From contig JAHFCU010000029.1 of the NCBI GenBank assembly GCA_023249305.1, positions 1 to 33,892 of the forward strand: a stretch of 33,892 nt of DNA, in the 5' to 3' direction. A program made the translations under genes and the position numbers. Numbering within the stretch: the first letter of the stretch is position 1; every line of letters starts with the position of its first letter. The notes under the pieces are model-generated. The model was not told the origin of the DNA. It ran no database searches and was given only the letters and a program-made list of their open reading frames with translations. Shown here one piece after another: positions 16,098 to 23,702 of this stretch. This stretch comes from Gemmatimonadota bacterium. GTDB taxonomy: Bacteria > Gemmatimonadota > Gemmatimonadetes > Gemmatimonadales > Gemmatimonadaceae.

Positions 16098-17431
16098 CGG
16101 CCATCATGCATGTCGTCGGAGGCGGCCTCGCGGGGAGCGAGGCCGCCTTTCAGTTGGCGGAGCGCGGGCATCGCGTCGTGCTGCATGAGATGCGTGGAGT
16201 GCGCGGCACGCCCGCGCACCAGACGGACCGCCTCGCCGAGCTCGTCTGCAGCAACACGTTCAAGAGCACGGAGCTGACGAACGCGCACGGCCTGCTGAAG
16301 GCGGAGATGCGGCTGTTGGGTTCGCTCGTGCTCGAGGGAGCCGACGCGGCACGCGTGGCGGCGGGCAGCGCGCTCGCGGTGGACCGCGACGTCTTCTCGG
16401 CACACGTGCACGAGCGTGTGGTACGACATCCGCGCATCACGCTGACGCGTGAGGAAGTGACCGAACTGCCGGCGGCGCCCGTGGTCATCGCGACCGGGCC
16501 GCTCACGAGCGACGCACTAGCCGAGAGCGTGCGTGCGCGCCTGGGGCTGCAGTCGCTCGCGTTCTATGACGCCATTGCACCGATCGTGTCCATCGAATCC
16601 ATCAATGAGGCTGTCGCCTTTCGCGCCGCGCGATGGAACAAGGAGACGATGACTGATGCCCCGGCGGATGAAGGCGCGTACCTGAACTGTCCGATGGACA
16701 AGGCGCAGTACGAGGCCTTTCTCGACGCGCTGGCGGCGGGCGACCAGTTCACGGCGCACCAGTTTGACAGCGTGCCGTATTTCGAAGGATGCATGCCGGT
16801 GGAGGAGATGGCACGACGCGGGCGCGAGTCGCTGCGCTTCGGGCCGATGAAGCCCATTGGTCTCCGCGACCCGCGCACGGGGCGGCGTCCATGGGCGGTG
16901 GTGCAGCTGCGGCGCGAGGATCGCGCGGGACGGATGTGGAACCTCGTCGGCTGTCAGACGAGACTGCGCATCCCAGAGCAGCAACGCGTCTTTCGGATGA
17001 TCCCCGGGCTCGAGGACGCGGAGTTCCTGCGCTACGGGTCGATCCACCGCAACACGTACCTGAACGCGCCCGCGGCCCTCTCGCCGCATCTCTCGCTCCG
17101 CGATGACCCGCACGTGCTCTTCGCCGGCCAGTTGACGGGCGTGGAAGGCTACACCGAGAGCACGGCGACCGGATTGATGGCGGCGATCAATCTCTCGCGG
17201 CTGCTCGCGGGCAAGGATGCCGTGCTGCCGCCGCCGGTGACGATGCTGGGCGCGCTGTATCGCCACTTGCGCGACGCCGACCCGGAGCACTTCCAGCCGA
17301 TGAACGCGAACTTCGGCCTGCTCGACGAGCTACCGGACCCGCCGCGCGACAAGCAGAAGAAGCGCGAGATGTACGCCGAGAGGGCGCTCGCCGTGATGCG
17401 AGCGTGGATCGCAGAACAGGGAGTGTTGTAG
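16094..17431 (+). CDS. trmFO: tRNA (uracil-5-)-methyltransferase TrmFO, folate-dependent
   Basis: 445 aa from a GTG overlapping the topA stop; an ATG four codons later (16106) is an alternative. It methylates U54 of tRNA using methylenetetrahydrofolate and FADH2. FAD-binding HVVGGGLAGSEAAFQLAERG is at the N-terminus, followed by FKSTELTNAHGLLKAEMRLLGSL with an upstream CSN triad (LVCSNTFK), CPMDKAQYEAF and YFEGCMPVEEMA with the catalytic cysteine region, MKPIGLRDPRTG and FAGQLTGVEGYTES. The length is typical. topA-trmFO adjacency is conserved in many bacteria. It converges with the minus-strand kinase 37 bases downstream. Confidence 0.96.
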   Translation: MTAIMHVVGGGLAGSEAAFQLAERGHRVVLHEMRGVRGTPAHQTDRLAELVCSNTFKSTELTNAHGLLKAEMRLLGSLVLEGADAARVAAGSALAVDRDVFSAHVHERVVRHPRITLTREEVTELPAAPVVIATGPLTSDALAESVRARLGLQSLAFYDAIAPIVSIESINEAVAFRAARWNKETMTDAPADEGAYLNCPMDKAQYEAFLDALAAGDQFTAHQFDSVPYFEGCMPVEEMARRGRESLRFGPMKPIGLRDPRTGRRPWAVVQLRREDRAGRMWNLVGCQTRLRIPEQQRVFRMIPGLEDAEFLRYGSIHRNTYLNAPAALSPHLSLRDDPHVLFAGQLTGVEGYTESTATGLMAAINLSRLLAGKDAVLPPPVTMLGALYRHLRDADPEHFQPMNANFGLLDELPDPPRDKQKKREMYAERALAVMRAWIAEQGVL

Positions 17432-17468
17432 CCGGCCGACCGGGTGAGCCGCAGCCGCGGTTGGCGCG

Positions 17469-18167
17469 CTACAGTGCCTCAGCCTGCACGAACGGTTCCT
17501 TACGTCGGCGCTGGGCCGGCCAGAGTTCGGTCTGCGGCAGTTCTTTCTCGAGTTCGAGGCGCACGCGCGTGGCGATGTCCTCGATGGCGTCCGGATCGGC
17601 GAACAGGTCGTAATCGCGGACATCGAGATGCAGCACCTTGCACCGGCGAAAGTCCTTTATCCAGCGAATGTAGCGCGCGTGGAGTGCCTTGAAATACTCA
17701 GGGTCGGTGTCCTTCTCCTTCGGACGGCCCCGTGTCGTGATGCGCTCGAGGATCGTCTCGAACGGCCCATGCAGGTAGATCATGAGGCGCGGCGGACGCG
17801 CGGCCGGGGCGTGCAGCAACTCTGCATAGAGGCGCTGGTACAGTTCCCAGTCGTTGGAGTGCATGTATCCCGACTCGAACAAGCCGCGGGCAAAGATCTC
17901 CGCATCCTCGTACCAGGTGCGGTCAAGCACCCAACTGCCGCCCATCGCGCGCATCTTGCGCATGCTCTCGAAGCGCGTGGCGAGGAAGTGGAGCTGCAGG
18001 TGCAGGCCGTACGTGCGCATTCCCTGCTCGCCGTCATAGAACAGGTCGAGCCAGGGATTCTCCGCGTCAACGCTTTCCAGCGCGAGCTGGAGTCCGAACC
18101 GTTTTGCGAGGGCGCCTGCGAGGGTGGATTTCCCGCAGCCGATCATGCCGGCGACACCGAGGAGCAT
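17469..18167 (-). CDS. Deoxynucleoside kinase (dNK/dGK-dAK type)
   Basis: 232 aa from the ATG at 18167; the frame stays open upstream but the family starts at the P-loop strand. MLLGVAGMIGCGKSTLAGAL carries the P-loop (residues 7-15), E31 is the likely base, and DRTWYEDAEIFA (82-93) is the DRS-type substrate motif. The lid is basic (LERITTRGRPKEKD). It phosphorylates salvaged deoxynucleosides; substrate preference cannot be told. The ATG lies 6 bases after a TACAAT box, so the mRNA may be leaderless. It is a stand-alone minus-strand gene inserted between trmFO and xerC. Confidence 0.88.
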   Translation of the reverse strand: MLLGVAGMIGCGKSTLAGALAKRFGLQLALESVDAENPWLDLFYDGEQGMRTYGLHLQLHFLATRFESMRKMRAMGGSWVLDRTWYEDAEIFARGLFESGYMHSNDWELYQRLYAELLHAPAARPPRLMIYLHGPFETILERITTRGRPKEKDTDPEYFKALHARYIRWIKDFRRCKVLHLDVRDYDLFADPDAIEDIATRVRLELEKELPQTELWPAQRRRKEPFVQAEAL

Positions 18168-18173
18168 ACGCCA

Positions 18174-18179
18174 ATTGTA
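18174..18179 (-). promoter_or_regulatory. -10 box, leaderless promoter of the deoxynucleoside kinase
   Basis: On the minus strand TACAAT is followed by TGGCGT and then the ATG at 18167. This is the same arrangement as at hslU. The predicted transcription start is at or within one base of the start codon. Confidence 0.6.
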
Positions 18180-18258
18180 GCGCGTCCTTGCGATGAGGTA
18201 AGCGTGCGGGCAAGCAAACACGGCGGAGCGGCCCTCTGGACAGCGAAGCCGTCCGATG

Positions 18259-18444
18259 CTATGTGGCGCGGATGTCGCGCGGGGTCCCACGGTTTTGCAT
18301 GCCCGTCTTCGCGTTTCGCGCTCTCTGCCGGCGCTGGGCCGGTGGAACAGGAGGCGCGGCGGGAGAGCTCCCCCCTCGTCGCTTCGGGAAGCGCAGCATC
18401 GCCGCGGCGCGGGCGAGCGCGACGGCCCACTCGGCGTCGGTCAT
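18259..18444 (-). CDS. Small hypothetical protein
   Basis: 61 aa. I do not recognise it. The ATG overlaps the stop of the 76-aa membrane protein upstream (ATGA), which is the main argument that it is translated. The first 25 residues (MTDAEWAVALARAAAMLRFP) could form an amphipathic helix; the rest is basic, Pro/Arg-rich and probably disordered. Base composition does not separate it from intergenic DNA, so it could be a chance reading frame. Confidence 0.35.
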   Translation of the reverse strand: MTDAEWAVALARAAAMLRFPKRRGGSSPAAPPVPPAQRRQRARNAKTGMQNRGTPRDIRAT

Positions 18445-18671
18445 GGCATATGCGCGGGCCGCGCGCTGGTGCGTGAAGCCACCCAATCGAGCAGGAGAAG
18501 GGTGGGGATGATGAACGGGTACACGCCGTAGAGCGTGTCGGTCACGGAATGCGAGCGCCGGTCCACCGCGAGGAAGACCTGTACGCAGAAGGCGAGTGCG
18601 CCAAGGGTGATGAGAGCGCCCGCTGCGGAGACCGGGACGTGGAACCAACCGGAGCGACGGAACCAGGGCAT
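18441..18671 (-). CDS. Small two-helix membrane protein
   Basis: 76 aa from the ATG at 18671. Two hydrophobic segments (about residues 9-31 VPVSAAGALITLGALAFCVQVFL, and 46-62 YGVYPFIIPTLLLLDWVAS) flank a polar loop DRRSHSVTDTLYG, giving a hairpin in the inner membrane. A heptad repeat array ends 9 bases upstream of its ATG. It overlaps the next small gene by ATGA. Function unknown; the balanced, non-repetitive sequence suggests a genuine conserved small protein. Confidence 0.6.
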   Translation of the reverse strand: MPWFRRSGWFHVPVSAAGALITLGALAFCVQVFLAVDRRSHSVTDTLYGVYPFIIPTLLLLDWVASRTSARPAHMP

Positions 18672-18680
18672 AGGAGCAAA

Positions 18681-18736
18681 TGGGAGAGGGGAGATGGGCG
18701 ATGGGAGACGGTAGACGGCAGAGGGAAGACGGCAGA
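18681..18736 (-). repeat. Degenerate heptanucleotide repeat, locus C
   Basis: Eight units in perfect 7-base register on the plus strand: TGGGAGA, GGGGAGA, TGGGCGA, TGGGAGA, CGGTAGA, CGGCAGA, GGGAAGA, CGGCAGA. Relative to the minus-strand gene at 18671 it is pyrimidine-rich (TCTNCCN) and ends 9 bases before the ATG. Confidence 0.8.
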
Positions 18737-18775
18737 CCATGGATGCCTGATGATTGGTTGCTGCACACGGCGAGT

Positions 18776-18794
18776 CGCCGCCTTCAAGGCGGCG
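18776..18794 (-). terminator. Hairpin at the end of the 136-aa membrane protein gene
   Basis: CGCCGCCTT (18776-18784) and AAGGCGGCG (18786-18794) form a perfect palindrome around one base. It overlaps the last codons and the stop at 18784-18786. It probably ends or attenuates minus-strand transcription; there is no U tract. Confidence 0.45.
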
Positions 18795-19194
18795 GAAGGA
18801 TCTCATCGAGGTACCAGTACGTCTCCAGCAGCACCGCGAACAGCGTCCCGGCAATCCAGATGGCCCAGCGCCAAGCGCGACGCGCTGAGGGCGCGCGAAT
18901 GGTTTGCAGCGCCATGTCGGCGGGGTAGGCAGTTGAGTAGCAGAGATTGGCGAGCAGACCGAGGACGAACAGGCGGAGGATGTTCCCCGGTGTAAGCTCC
19001 GGCGCAATGCGTGCCCACGTGCGGATGAGCAGGGCGACGAAGACGACGAGGAGTATGGCGTTGTACGCGAGTCGCCGCGGCTCCCACCATCGCGCCGCCA
19101 CGAGCCACGATCGGACGTCGTCATCGGGGCCGTAGATGTCGTCGTGCGGGCGGGGGAACTCGCGCTTCTCGGGACGCGACCACTCGCCAGGCAT
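18784..19194 (-). CDS. Three-helix membrane protein of unknown function
   Basis: 136 aa from the ATG at 19194. An upstream extension in the same frame runs across the intergenic palindromes and looks non-coding. The N-terminal 40 residues are polar (RPHDDIYGPDDDVRSWLVAARWWEPRR), then come three hydrophobic segments: AILLVVFVALLIRTW, ILRLFVLGLLANLCYSTAY and WAIWIAGTLFAVLLETYWYL. I recognise no family. It heads the minus-strand cluster leading to the 76-aa and 61-aa genes, and diverges from xerC across a 136-base gap with two candidate operators. Confidence 0.6.
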   Translation of the reverse strand: MPGEWSRPEKREFPRPHDDIYGPDDDVRSWLVAARWWEPRRLAYNAILLVVFVALLIRTWARIAPELTPGNILRLFVLGLLANLCYSTAYPADMALQTIRAPSARRAWRWAIWIAGTLFAVLLETYWYLDEILPPP

Positions 19195-19239
19195 GTTGGC
19201 TTCGCAGGAAGAGGACGGGGAAAGGGAAACCGCAGGACG

Positions 19240-19273
19240 CTTTACAATGCAAAGTACTTGTCCATTGTGCAAG
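19240..19273. promoter_or_regulatory. Two adjacent operator-like palindromes
   Basis: CTTTACAATGCAAAG (19240-19254) pairs 6 of 7 positions and CTTGTCCATTGTGCAAG (19257-19273) pairs 6 of 8. Their centres are 18 bases apart, nearly two helical turns. They lie between divergent genes (the 136-aa membrane protein and xerC) in a local AT-rich patch. No regulator gene is adjacent. Confidence 0.5.
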
Positions 19274-19319
19274 GTCCTGGCGTGATTGCCGCCGTGCCGC
19301 CGTCGCTTACCGACTCGTC

Positions 19320-19325
19320 TATACT
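19320..19325 (+). promoter_or_regulatory. -10 box, leaderless promoter of xerC
   Basis: TATACT, one mismatch to TATAAT, lies 5 bases before the ATG at 19331. No -35 box of good quality is found at 16-18 bases. Confidence 0.55.
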
Positions 19326-19330
19326 CAGGC

Positions 19331-20248
19331 ATGCCCGACCTCCTCGCCGACTTCCTCACCCACCTCGCGAAAGAACGCGACGTCTCGCCTCACACTGTGG
19401 CGGCGTACGAGCGCGACCTGGGCGAGCTGCAGGAATTCCTCGGCGGCCACTACGGTGACCCGGCTTGGCAGTGGGGGAAGGTGGACCGTCTCGCCCTCCG
19501 CAGCTGGATGGCGCACCTCGCGCGCCGCGGCCTCGCCAAACGATCGATCGCCCGCGCGCTCAGCGCCGTGCGCACCTTCTACCGCTTCCTGCAGGCCAGC
19601 GACCTCGTCGCCGCCAACCCGGCGCGTGCCGTCGGGTCGCCGAAGACCGAGAAGTACCTGCCGGGCTACCTCGACCGCCGCCAGGTGGACACGCTGCTGC
19701 ACGCCCTGCAAACGAGGGCGCAGGAGGGCAAGCACCGCGACATCATGGCGCTGGCGATGATTGAGCTGCTCTACTCGTGCGGCCTGCGCCTCGGAGAATT
19801 GCGCGGCATCAACCGCGCCGACCTCGATCTCCTCGCCGGTCAGGTGAAGGTGCGCGGCAAGGGGCGCAAGGAGCGCATCCTCCCTGTGGGATCACTCGCT
19901 CAGCAGGCGTTACGGACGTACGAGCGGTCGCGCGACCTCGTCATCGCGAAGATCGGACCCCCCGCCGACCGACAAGCGTTCTTCCTCTCCGACCGGGGCA
20001 AGCGGGCCAGCCGCTCGACCATTCAGAAGACGATCACCGGCTGGCTTGCGCAGGTGGACGAAGGAGCGGGGCTCAGCACGCACGCCCTGCGCCACACCTT
20101 CGCAACCCACTTGCTCGACGCGGGAGCCGACCTCCGCGCGGTGCAGGAACTCCTCGGCCACGCCTCGGTGAGCACGACGCAGATCTACACGCACACCAGC
20201 GTCGAGCGCCTCAAGCAGGTGTATCGCCAGGCGCACCCTCGGGCATAG
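19331..20248 (+). CDS. xerC: Tyrosine recombinase XerC
   Basis: 305 aa. It resolves chromosome dimers at dif with XerD. The N-terminal SAM-like core-binding domain (1-95) starts MPDLLADFLTHLAKERDVSP. The catalytic domain has R153 (CGLRLGE), K177 (VRGKGRKER), H251 and R254 (HALRHTF), H277 (LGHAS) and the nucleophile Y286 (TTQIYTH). The length and the C-terminal VERLKQVYRQAHPRA are those of housekeeping XerC/D rather than phage integrases, and the place after trmFO and before hslV matches the codV position in Bacillus. The frame is open further upstream, but the ATG at 19331 gives the family start and sits behind a -10 box. Confidence 0.93.
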   Translation: MPDLLADFLTHLAKERDVSPHTVAAYERDLGELQEFLGGHYGDPAWQWGKVDRLALRSWMAHLARRGLAKRSIARALSAVRTFYRFLQASDLVAANPARAVGSPKTEKYLPGYLDRRQVDTLLHALQTRAQEGKHRDIMALAMIELLYSCGLRLGELRGINRADLDLLAGQVKVRGKGRKERILPVGSLAQQALRTYERSRDLVIAKIGPPADRQAFFLSDRGKRASRSTIQKTITGWLAQVDEGAGLSTHALRHTFATHLLDAGADLRAVQELLGHASVSTTQIYTHTSVERLKQVYRQAHPRA

Positions 20249-20253
20249 CGGCA

Positions 20254-20288
20254 AGGCAGACGGAAGACGGCAGACGGAAGACGGCAGA
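20254..20288. repeat. Degenerate heptanucleotide repeat, locus D
   Basis: Five 7-base units: AGGCAGA, CGGAAGA, CGGCAGA, CGGAAGA, CGGCAGA. The alternation also makes a perfect 14-base tandem repeat. It lies 5 bases after the xerC stop and about 110 bases before the methylase. Its strand relative to the downstream gene is opposite to loci A-C. Confidence 0.8.
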
Positions 20289-20356
20289 AGGTCGATCTCG
20301 ACGGCGCGACCCTGACGATCGAATTAACTCGTCGCAACACGCCATTCTCCTCTGAG

Positions 20357-20379
20357 AATTTCCACGTTGCGTGGAAATT
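20357..20379. promoter_or_regulatory. Perfect palindrome upstream of the DNA methylase
   Basis: AATTTCCACG (20357-20366), TTG, then CGTGGAAATT (20370-20379): ten paired bases on each side of a 3-base centre. It ends 19 bases before the methylase GTG. It is AT-rich against its surroundings and has no U tract after it, so an operator is more likely than a terminator. I cannot name the regulator. Confidence 0.65.
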
Positions 20380-20398
20380 GCGCGCTCGTCTCTTGGGC

Positions 20399-21454
20399 GT
20401 GATCAAGTACCTCGGCTCGAAACGCACGCTGCTGCCGCTCATCGTGGACGCCGTGCGCGCTGACGCGCGCGCCCGGTCGGTGCTCGACCTGTTTAGCGGC
20501 ACCGCACGCGTGGGGCATGCGCTCAAGCACGCTGGCTACCGCGTAGTCGCGAACGACCACAACGCGTACGCGCATGTGCTCTCGCGCTGCTACGTCGAAG
20601 CCGACTACGACGACGTCATACGCGACGCTGAGGTGCTTATAGGCGAGTGCAATGCCCTGCCGGGGCGGGCGGGCTACTTCACGCACACCTTCTGCGAGCA
20701 GTCGCGGTTCTTCCATCCGAAGAACGGTGAGCGCGTGGACGCCATTCGCGAGCACCTCGCCGCCCTCGCGCTGCCGTCGGATCTCGAGGCCGTGATGCTT
20801 GTCTCGCTGATGGAAGCGGCTGACCGCGTCGATAGCACCACGGGCGTACAGATGGCCTATCTCAAGCAGTGGGCGCCGCGCGCACACAACGAGCTTGAAC
20901 TGCGCCTTCCCGCCGTGCTGCCGCGCCCCCGCGCGGGGAAGGGGCGCGCCCTCGCGCTCGATGCGCTCGACGCCGCGCGCGGCGTCGAAAGCGACGTCGC
21001 GTACCTCGACCCGCCGTACAACCAGCACTCGTATCTGGGCAACTACCACATCTGGGAATCGCTCGTGCGCTGGGACAAGCCCTCCTGCTACGGCGTCGCG
21101 TGCAAACGCACGGACGTGCGTGACCGCACGAGCCGCTTCAACAGCAAGCGGCAGTTCGAGGACGCGCTCGCTCAGGTGATTCGCGCCGTGCGCGCCCGGA
21201 CGCTCGTCGTGTCATTCAGCGATGAAGGGTTCGTGACGCGCGAGTGGCTCGAGGCGCGGCTCGCCGAGCGCGGCGCGGTGGCGACCATCGAGCGGCCGTA
21301 CAAGCGTTATGTGGGCGCGCAGATCGGCATCTACAGCCCGCGCGGCGAACGCGTAGGCGAAGTGAGCCACGTCCGCAATCGCGAGTACATCTTCGTGTGC
21401 GGGTCGGAGGCAACAGTCGCGCGGGTCACGAAACGGACGCGGATCGCATCCTGA
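20399..21454 (+). CDS. D12-class N6-adenine DNA methyltransferase, solitary
   Basis: 351 aa from the GTG at 20399, which gives the usual class start MIKYLGSKRTLLP; a TTG at 20378 lies inside the palindrome. Motif X is the KYLGSKR start, motif I is LDLFSGTARVG (SAM binding), and motif IV is DVAYLDPPYNQHSY, the DPPY that flips and methylates adenine. VVSFSDEGF and the segment YGVACKRTDVRDRTSRFNSK are also typical of the class. It transfers methyl from SAM to adenine N6 at an unknown site. No restriction endonuclase gene is next to it, so it is an orphan methylase or the remains of a system. It interrupts the conserved xerC-hslV order and is flanked upstream by a repeat array and a palindrome, which suggests an insertion (inference). 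Confidence 0.88.
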   Translation: MIKYLGSKRTLLPLIVDAVRADARARSVLDLFSGTARVGHALKHAGYRVVANDHNAYAHVLSRCYVEADYDDVIRDAEVLIGECNALPGRAGYFTHTFCEQSRFFHPKNGERVDAIREHLAALALPSDLEAVMLVSLMEAADRVDSTTGVQMAYLKQWAPRAHNELELRLPAVLPRPRAGKGRALALDALDAARGVESDVAYLDPPYNQHSYLGNYHIWESLVRWDKPSCYGVACKRTDVRDRTSRFNSKRQFEDALAQVIRAVRARTLVVSFSDEGFVTREWLEARLAERGAVATIERPYKRYVGAQIGIYSPRGERVGEVSHVRNREYIFVCGSEATVARVTKRTRIAS

Positions 21455-21507
21455 AATAGGGCACGGAGTTCAGGTCGCGATTAATGACTGCGATGCTGGA
21501 TCCCCAA

Positions 21508-22482
21508 TCAGTTGGTGAGAATCTGCTTCAGCCCCTCGAGGCTGATATTGCCTCCGCACATCACGATCGCGACGTTCCGCCCAGCATACACCTCGGCCAC
21601 CTGACGCAGGCCGGCCAGCCCGCCCGCCGCCGCACCCTCGGGAAGGTTGTGCGTGGTGCGAATCAGCGCGCGCAGCGAATCGGCCAAGGCGGCCTCGCTG
21701 ACGAGCACGAAGTCGGCAAGACCCGCCTTCAGCGCCGGAAACGTCATCTCGTACGCCTGTCCGGTGGCAATCCCCTCGGCGAAGGTGCGCACGGGAATGC
21801 CGCGACGAATCTTGCCGGCCTTCCAACTCTCGAATTGCGCCGGCGCCGCCTCACTCTGCACCGCGATAACTTGCACGGACGGCTTCAGGACGCGCGTGAC
21901 CGTCATGGCGCCAACCGCCTGCGAACCGCCGCCTAGCGCGATGAAGATCGCATCCACGTCCGGTTGCTGTTCCATGATCTCAAGGGTCATCGTCGCCGCC
22001 CCGGCGATCACCGTGCGATCGTTGATGCCATGCACGAGCCACATCCCGCGCTCTGCGGACAGCTCGGCGCAACGTCGCGCCGAGTCGTCGTACGTGGCGC
22101 CGAACTCCACGAGCTCCGCGCCAAGCGCGCGAATCGCGGCATTCTTCTCCGGGTTGTTCCCGACAGGCACCACGATGGTGCAGGGAATGCCGAGCAGACG
22201 GGCGGCGTACGCCACGCCTTGACCGTGGTTGCCCGTGCTCGCCCCAATGACGCCGCGTTCGCGCGTTGCGGCGTCGAGCGCCGTCACTGCCGAGAGGCCG
22301 TTGCGCACCTTGAAGGTCTGCACCGGCAGGTGGTTCTCGTGTTTGACGTAGACCGCGATGCCGTGCCCGACCAGCTCATCGAGCTGCGGGTAGCGCCGCA
22401 GCGGCGACGGTGAGAGGTACGGCCGCAGCCGCTCGCGTGCGGCGAGCACGTTGTCGAAGGTAATCGGCCAAGGTGAGGTCAT
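21508..22482 (-). CDS. Threonine/serine dehydratase-like PLP enzyme
   Basis: 324 aa from the ATG at 22482. Fold type II PLP enzyme: the Schiff-base lysine is K58 in VQTFKVRNG, STGNHGQG binds the substrate carboxylate and PLP ring, and LGGGSQAVGA is the phosphate-binding glycine loop. It ends with MCGGNISLEGL. Relatives deaminate threonine, serine or hydroxyaspartate to keto acids, and no ACT regulatory domain is present, so it would be a catabolic rather than an isoleucine-pathway enzyme. The lysine motif has Asn where most relatives have Gly (FKxRG). A TAGATT box 6 bases before the ATG suggests leaderless transcription. A stand-alone gene, convergent with the methylase. Confidence 0.85.
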   Translation of the reverse strand: MTSPWPITFDNVLAARERLRPYLSPSPLRRYPQLDELVGHGIAVYVKHENHLPVQTFKVRNGLSAVTALDAATRERGVIGASTGNHGQGVAYAARLLGIPCTIVVPVGNNPEKNAAIRALGAELVEFGATYDDSARRCAELSAERGMWLVHGINDRTVIAGAATMTLEIMEQQPDVDAIFIALGGGSQAVGAMTVTRVLKPSVQVIAVQSEAAPAQFESWKAGKIRRGIPVRTFAEGIATGQAYEMTFPALKAGLADFVLVSEAALADSLRALIRTTHNLPEGAAAGGLAGLRQVAEVYAGRNVAIVMCGGNISLEGLKQILTN

Positions 22483-22488
22483 GGGCAC

Positions 22489-22494
22489 AATCTA
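22489..22494 (-). promoter_or_regulatory. -10 box, leaderless promoter of the dehydratase-like gene
   Basis: On the minus strand TAGATT is followed by GTGCCC and then ATG at 22482, the same 6-base spacing as at hslU and the deoxynucleoside kinase. Confidence 0.45.
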
Positions 22495-22560
22495 GCGAGC
22501 ATTGGCGATGGGCGGTCAACGGTGCACATTAGGCGAGGCCCCATCTCCGGAGAATCTTGC

Positions 22561-23088
22561 ATGCGGCTCCTCAAGCGCGTTGTCCTTCTGCTCGTCGTGG
22601 TCTTCGTCTGTGTCTACGTTGTCGGCCTGCGCATGCCGCGCGAGCACTCAGTGTCGAGCCGCATCCAGCTTACCGCACCGCGGGATTCCGTGTGGGCCGC
22701 GCTGCGCGACTTCGGCAACTATCCGAAGTGGGATACCGACTTCAAGTCGTCGGTCAAGGGTGAGCGGCGCAACAGCCACGAAGTCTGGGTACAGGACGTT
22801 GGTGGCATGACGATGAGCGTCGAACTGACCGACGTGCGCGCGCCGTCGGTGCTCGTCTCGGAAATTGTCACCGACGAGAAGTCGCAGTGGGGCGGCATCT
22901 GGACGTACGAGCTCGCCGCCGCGGGTGCAGGCACGGAGGTGACAGTCACCGAGGACGGCTGGGTGAAGTCGCCGCTCTTTCGCGTCATGATGAAGCTGCG
23001 TGGCGCGCACGCGACGATGGACGGCGTCCTCAAGCACCTGGGCGCACGGTTCGGCGAGCAGGTGACGCCGGAGCATGTGAAGTCATGA
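22561..23088 (+). CDS. Membrane-anchored SRPBCC-family protein
   Basis: 175 aa from the ATG at 22561, preceded by GGAGA at 22549-22553. One N-terminal membrane helix ([21 protein letters not shown]) anchors an SRPBCC (START/polyketide-cyclase-like) lipid-binding domain: [32 protein letters not shown], then [35 protein letters not shown]. The helix would put the domain outside the cytoplasm. The ligand is unknown. Its stop overlaps the hslV start (ATGA), so the two are translationally coupled. This pairing is not part of the usual hslVU operon. Confidence 0.8.
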   Translation: MRLLKRVVLLLVVVFVCVYVVGLRMPREHSVSSRIQLTAPRDSVWAALRDFGNYPKWDTDFKSSVKGERRNSHEVWVQDVGGMTMSVELTDVRAPSVLVSEIVTDEKSQWGGIWTYELAAAGAGTEVTVTEDGWVKSPLFRVMMKLRGAHATMDGVLKHLGARFGEQVTPEHVKS

Positions 23089-23627
23089 CACTTCCCGTCG
23101 TCCACTCAACGACCATCCTCGCCGTCCGCCGCGACGGCAAGGTCGCGATCGGCGGCGACGGTCAGGTGTCGGTCGGCGAAACCGTCATGAAGTCACGCGC
23201 GGTGAAGGTGCGCGCACTGCGCGGCGGCCGCGTGCTCGCCGGCTTCGCCGGAGCAGCCGCCGACGCATTCACGCTCTTCGAGAAGTTCGAAGAGAAACTC
23301 GAGCGGCATCCGGGCAACCTGCCGCGCGCCGCGGTGGAACTAGCCAAGGAGTGGCGCAGCGACCGCGTCCTGCGCCGGCTCGAGGCGCTCCTCGCCGTGT
23401 GCGACAAGGACCATGGCTTTGTGATTTCGGGCAACGGCGAGCTCATCGAGCCCGATGACGGGATCCTCGCCATCGGATCGGGCGGACCCTACGCGCTGGC
23501 TGCGGCGCGCGCGCTCCTGGCGGACACGGCATTGCCGGCCACCGAGATCGTGCGCAAGGCGCTCCTAATCGCCGGCGACATCTGCATCTTCACGAACCAG
23601 AACATCACGGTCATCGAGCCCGAGTAG
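23085..23627 (+). CDS. hslV: ATP-dependent protease subunit HslV (ClpQ)
   Basis: 180 aa from the ATG at 23085 that overlaps the previous stop. It is the proteolytic dodecamer of HslUV. The mature enzyme starts at the catalytic threonine in [23 protein letters not shown], after an eight-residue propeptide (MTLPVVHS). Further family marks are [61 protein letters not shown] and the end [15 protein letters not shown]. hslU follows after 81 bases with what looks like its own promoter. Confidence 0.96.
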   Translation: MTLPVVHSTTILAVRRDGKVAIGGDGQVSVGETVMKSRAVKVRALRGGRVLAGFAGAAADAFTLFEKFEEKLERHPGNLPRAAVELAKEWRSDRVLRRLEALLAVCDKDHGFVISGNGELIEPDDGILAIGSGGPYALAAARALLADTALPATEIVRKALLIAGDICIFTNQNITVIEPE

Positions 23628-23696
23628 GGCGGTCGTGGCGCTCCCGCGCATGGCGCCCGGGCTCGGGCTTCGTGCGCTCGCTGCGCGTGCACGTGC

Positions 23697-23702
23697 TACA
23701 AT
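23697..23702 (+). promoter_or_regulatory. -10 box, leaderless promoter of hslU
   Basis: TACAAT (one mismatch to consensus) followed by TGAACC and the ATG at 23709. The predicted start of transcription coincides with the start codon. It would let HslU be made separately from HslV. Confidence 0.6.

Noticed and set aside
18681-18736. CRISPR-like array
   Set aside because: The units are 7 bases with no spacers, and no cas gene is present.
19331-20248. Phage or integron integrase and hence a mobile element
   Set aside because: Length, ending and the topA-trmFO-xerC-hslVU context fit housekeeping XerC; no att-like direct repeats were found.
20357-20379. Terminator of xerC
   Set aside because: There is no U tract, the stem is AT-rich at its base, and it lies 109 bases after the stop but only 19 before the methylase start; an operator is more likely.
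20399-22482. Restriction-modification system made of the methylase and its neighbour
   Set aside because: The neighbour is a clear fold-type II PLP enzyme with no nuclease motif.
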